Assembly (NCBI GenBank): GCA_003555285.1
Contig: PWGH01000275.1
Coordinates: 1 to 6,887, forward strand
DNA from: Thioalkalivibrio sp.
GTDB taxonomy: Bacteria > Pseudomonadota > Gammaproteobacteria > Ectothiorhodospirales > Ectothiorhodospiraceae
DNA: 6,887 nt
Reading direction: 5' to 3'
In this document: one piece after another, positions 6,193 through 6,887 of the stretch
How the letters are laid out: each line of letters opens with the position of its first letter
How positions within the stretch are numbered: the first letter of the stretch is position 1
Notes under the pieces: model-generated
What the model saw: the letters and a program-made list of their open reading frames with translations, nothing else
Told to the model about the DNA's origin: nothing
Database searches by the model: none
Made by a program: the position numbers and the translations under genes

Positions 6193-6216
6193 TTACCGCG
6201 CGGGGTCGATTATACT
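6189..6216 (+). promoter_or_regulatory. Likely ffh promoter
   Basis: TATACT (6211-6216) is a good sigma-70 -10 box. The best -35 candidate is TTCATT (6189-6194) with a 16-base spacer, matching only three of six consensus positions. Transcription would start near 6223, giving a leader of about 85 bases before the ffh ATG. Confidence 0.55.
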
Positions 6217-6247
6217 GTACGGATTTGATGCGGCGTCCCGGCCATCC

Positions 6248-6284
6248 TTTTGTCGACGGCCTTTTTGTCGGTGGCCCTGCCGAC
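6248..6284 (+). repeat. Repeats and hairpin in the ffh leader
   Basis: TTTTGTCGACGGCC (6248-6261) and TTTTGTCGGTGGCC (6263-6276) are 15 bases apart and differ at two positions. The second overlaps a small hairpin, GTCGG (6267-6271) with CCGAC (6280-6284). They lie in the predicted leader between the promoter and the ribosome binding site. No known riboswitch or RNA family is recognised. Confidence 0.5.
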
Positions 6285-6308
6285 GGTACCCGCCCACCAG
6301 GAGTCACC

Positions 6309-6887
6309 ATGTTCGACGGTCTTTCCAGTCGCCTCCAGGCCACGGTCAAACGCCTCAAGGGTCAGGCGCGCCTGACCGAGGAGAATATTCAGGAGGCCCT
6401 GCGCGAAGTGCGCATGGCCCTGCTCGAGGCCGACGTGGCCCTGCCGGTGGTGCGGGAATTCATTGCCGATGTCCGTGAGAAGGCCATGGGCAAGGAGGTC
6501 ATCGGCAGCCTGACGCCCGGCCAGGCCTTCATCAAGGTGGTTCACGACGAGTTGACCCAGGTGATGGGCGGCACCGGCACCGGTCTGAACCTGGCCAGCC
6601 AACCACCCGCCATCGTGCTGGTGGCCGGCCTGCAGGGCGCGGGCAAGACCACCAGCATCGGCAAGCTCGCGCGGTTGTTGCGCGAGCGCGAGAAGAAGAA
6701 CGTCGCGGTGGTCAGCTGCGACGTGTATCGACCCGCGGCCATCCAGCAGTTGCAGACCCTCGCGGAGCAGGTCGAGGTCAGCTTTTATCCCAGCGATGGC
6801 AGTCAGCGCCCGGAAGATATCGCACGCGGTGCCGTCGAGCGCGCCCGCCGCGAGGTGAAGGACGTGCTGCTGGTCGACACCGCCGGC
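6309..6887 (+). CDS. ffh: Ffh, SRP GTPase (SRP54), 3' end cut off
   Basis: Ffh is the protein part of the bacterial signal recognition particle. It binds 4.5S RNA and signal sequences of nascent membrane proteins and docks with FtsY. The window holds its first 193 codons, the frame being open to the right edge. The N domain is at about 1-90, with the ALLEADVAL motif at 37-45. The start of the GTPase domain shows the P-loop GLQGAGKTTS (107-116), the DVYRPAAIQQL motif (138-148) and the DTAG motif (190-193) at the very edge. The rest of the G domain and the methionine-rich M domain would lie outside; the family is about 450 residues. AGGAG (6299-6303) sits five bases before the ATG. It is divergent from ypjD across 228 bases. 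The identification is secure. Confidence 0.97.
   Translation, partial: MFDGLSSRLQATVKRLKGQARLTEENIQEALREVRMALLEADVALPVVREFIADVREKAMGKEVIGSLTPGQAFIKVVHDELTQVMGGTGTGLNLASQPPAIVLVAGLQGAGKTTSIGKLARLLREREKKNVAVVSCDVYRPAAIQQLQTLAEQVEVSFYPSDGSQRPEDIARGAVERARREVKDVLLVDTAG

Overview
This GC-rich window looks like a gammaproteobacterial chromosome, in a stretch without plasmid, phage or insertion-sequence genes. The main evidence is the order ffh, ypjD, yfjD on its right side, with ypjD and yfjD divergent from ffh, which is the order I recall from E. coli and relatives. The style of the left-hand genes is compatible with a sulfur-oxidising or phototrophic group such as Chromatiales/Ectothiorhodospiraceae, but that finer placement is inference.

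Left block, plus strand, about 138-2525: three genes that form a redox/iron cluster. The first is a GlpC/HdrD-type protein with two [4Fe-4S] ferredoxin motifs and two cysteine-rich CCG-type domains. The second is a 100-residue ferritin-like protein that closely resembles the encapsulated ferritin (EncFtn) family but has no room for an encapsulin-targeting tail and no encapsulin gene nearby. The third is a DUF3501 protein. A 19-base gap separates the first two. A 125-base gap with a REP-like palindromic element separates the ferritin from the DUF3501 gene. A role in iron or peroxide/redox handling is the reasonable guess; the actual reaction is unknown.

Right block, minus strand, about 6080 down to 2560: ypjD (CcsA-like membrane protein), a yfjD-type CNNM/CorC family membrane protein with DUF21, a CBS pair and a CorC_HlyC domain, and radA (recombination ATPase). 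They run in one direction with gaps of 67 and 16 bases and are probably co-transcribed. The yfjD-radA junction carries a 17-base-period duplication that creates a five-codon mini-ORF whose start overlaps the yfjD stop and whose stop overlaps the radA start. The two blocks converge, with 34 bases between the DUF3501 and radA stops.

Far right, plus strand, 6309 to the window edge: the first 193 codons of ffh, the SRP54-type GTPase of the signal recognition particle. Its 228-base divergent upstream region holds a good -10 box, two tandem imperfect repeats just upstream of it, and a second pair of repeats in the leader.

The most unusual items are the encapsulin-less EncFtn-like protein inside the Fe-S/DUF3501 cluster and the mini-ORF relay at the start of radA. 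I see no CRISPR array, tRNA, rRNA or mobile element.
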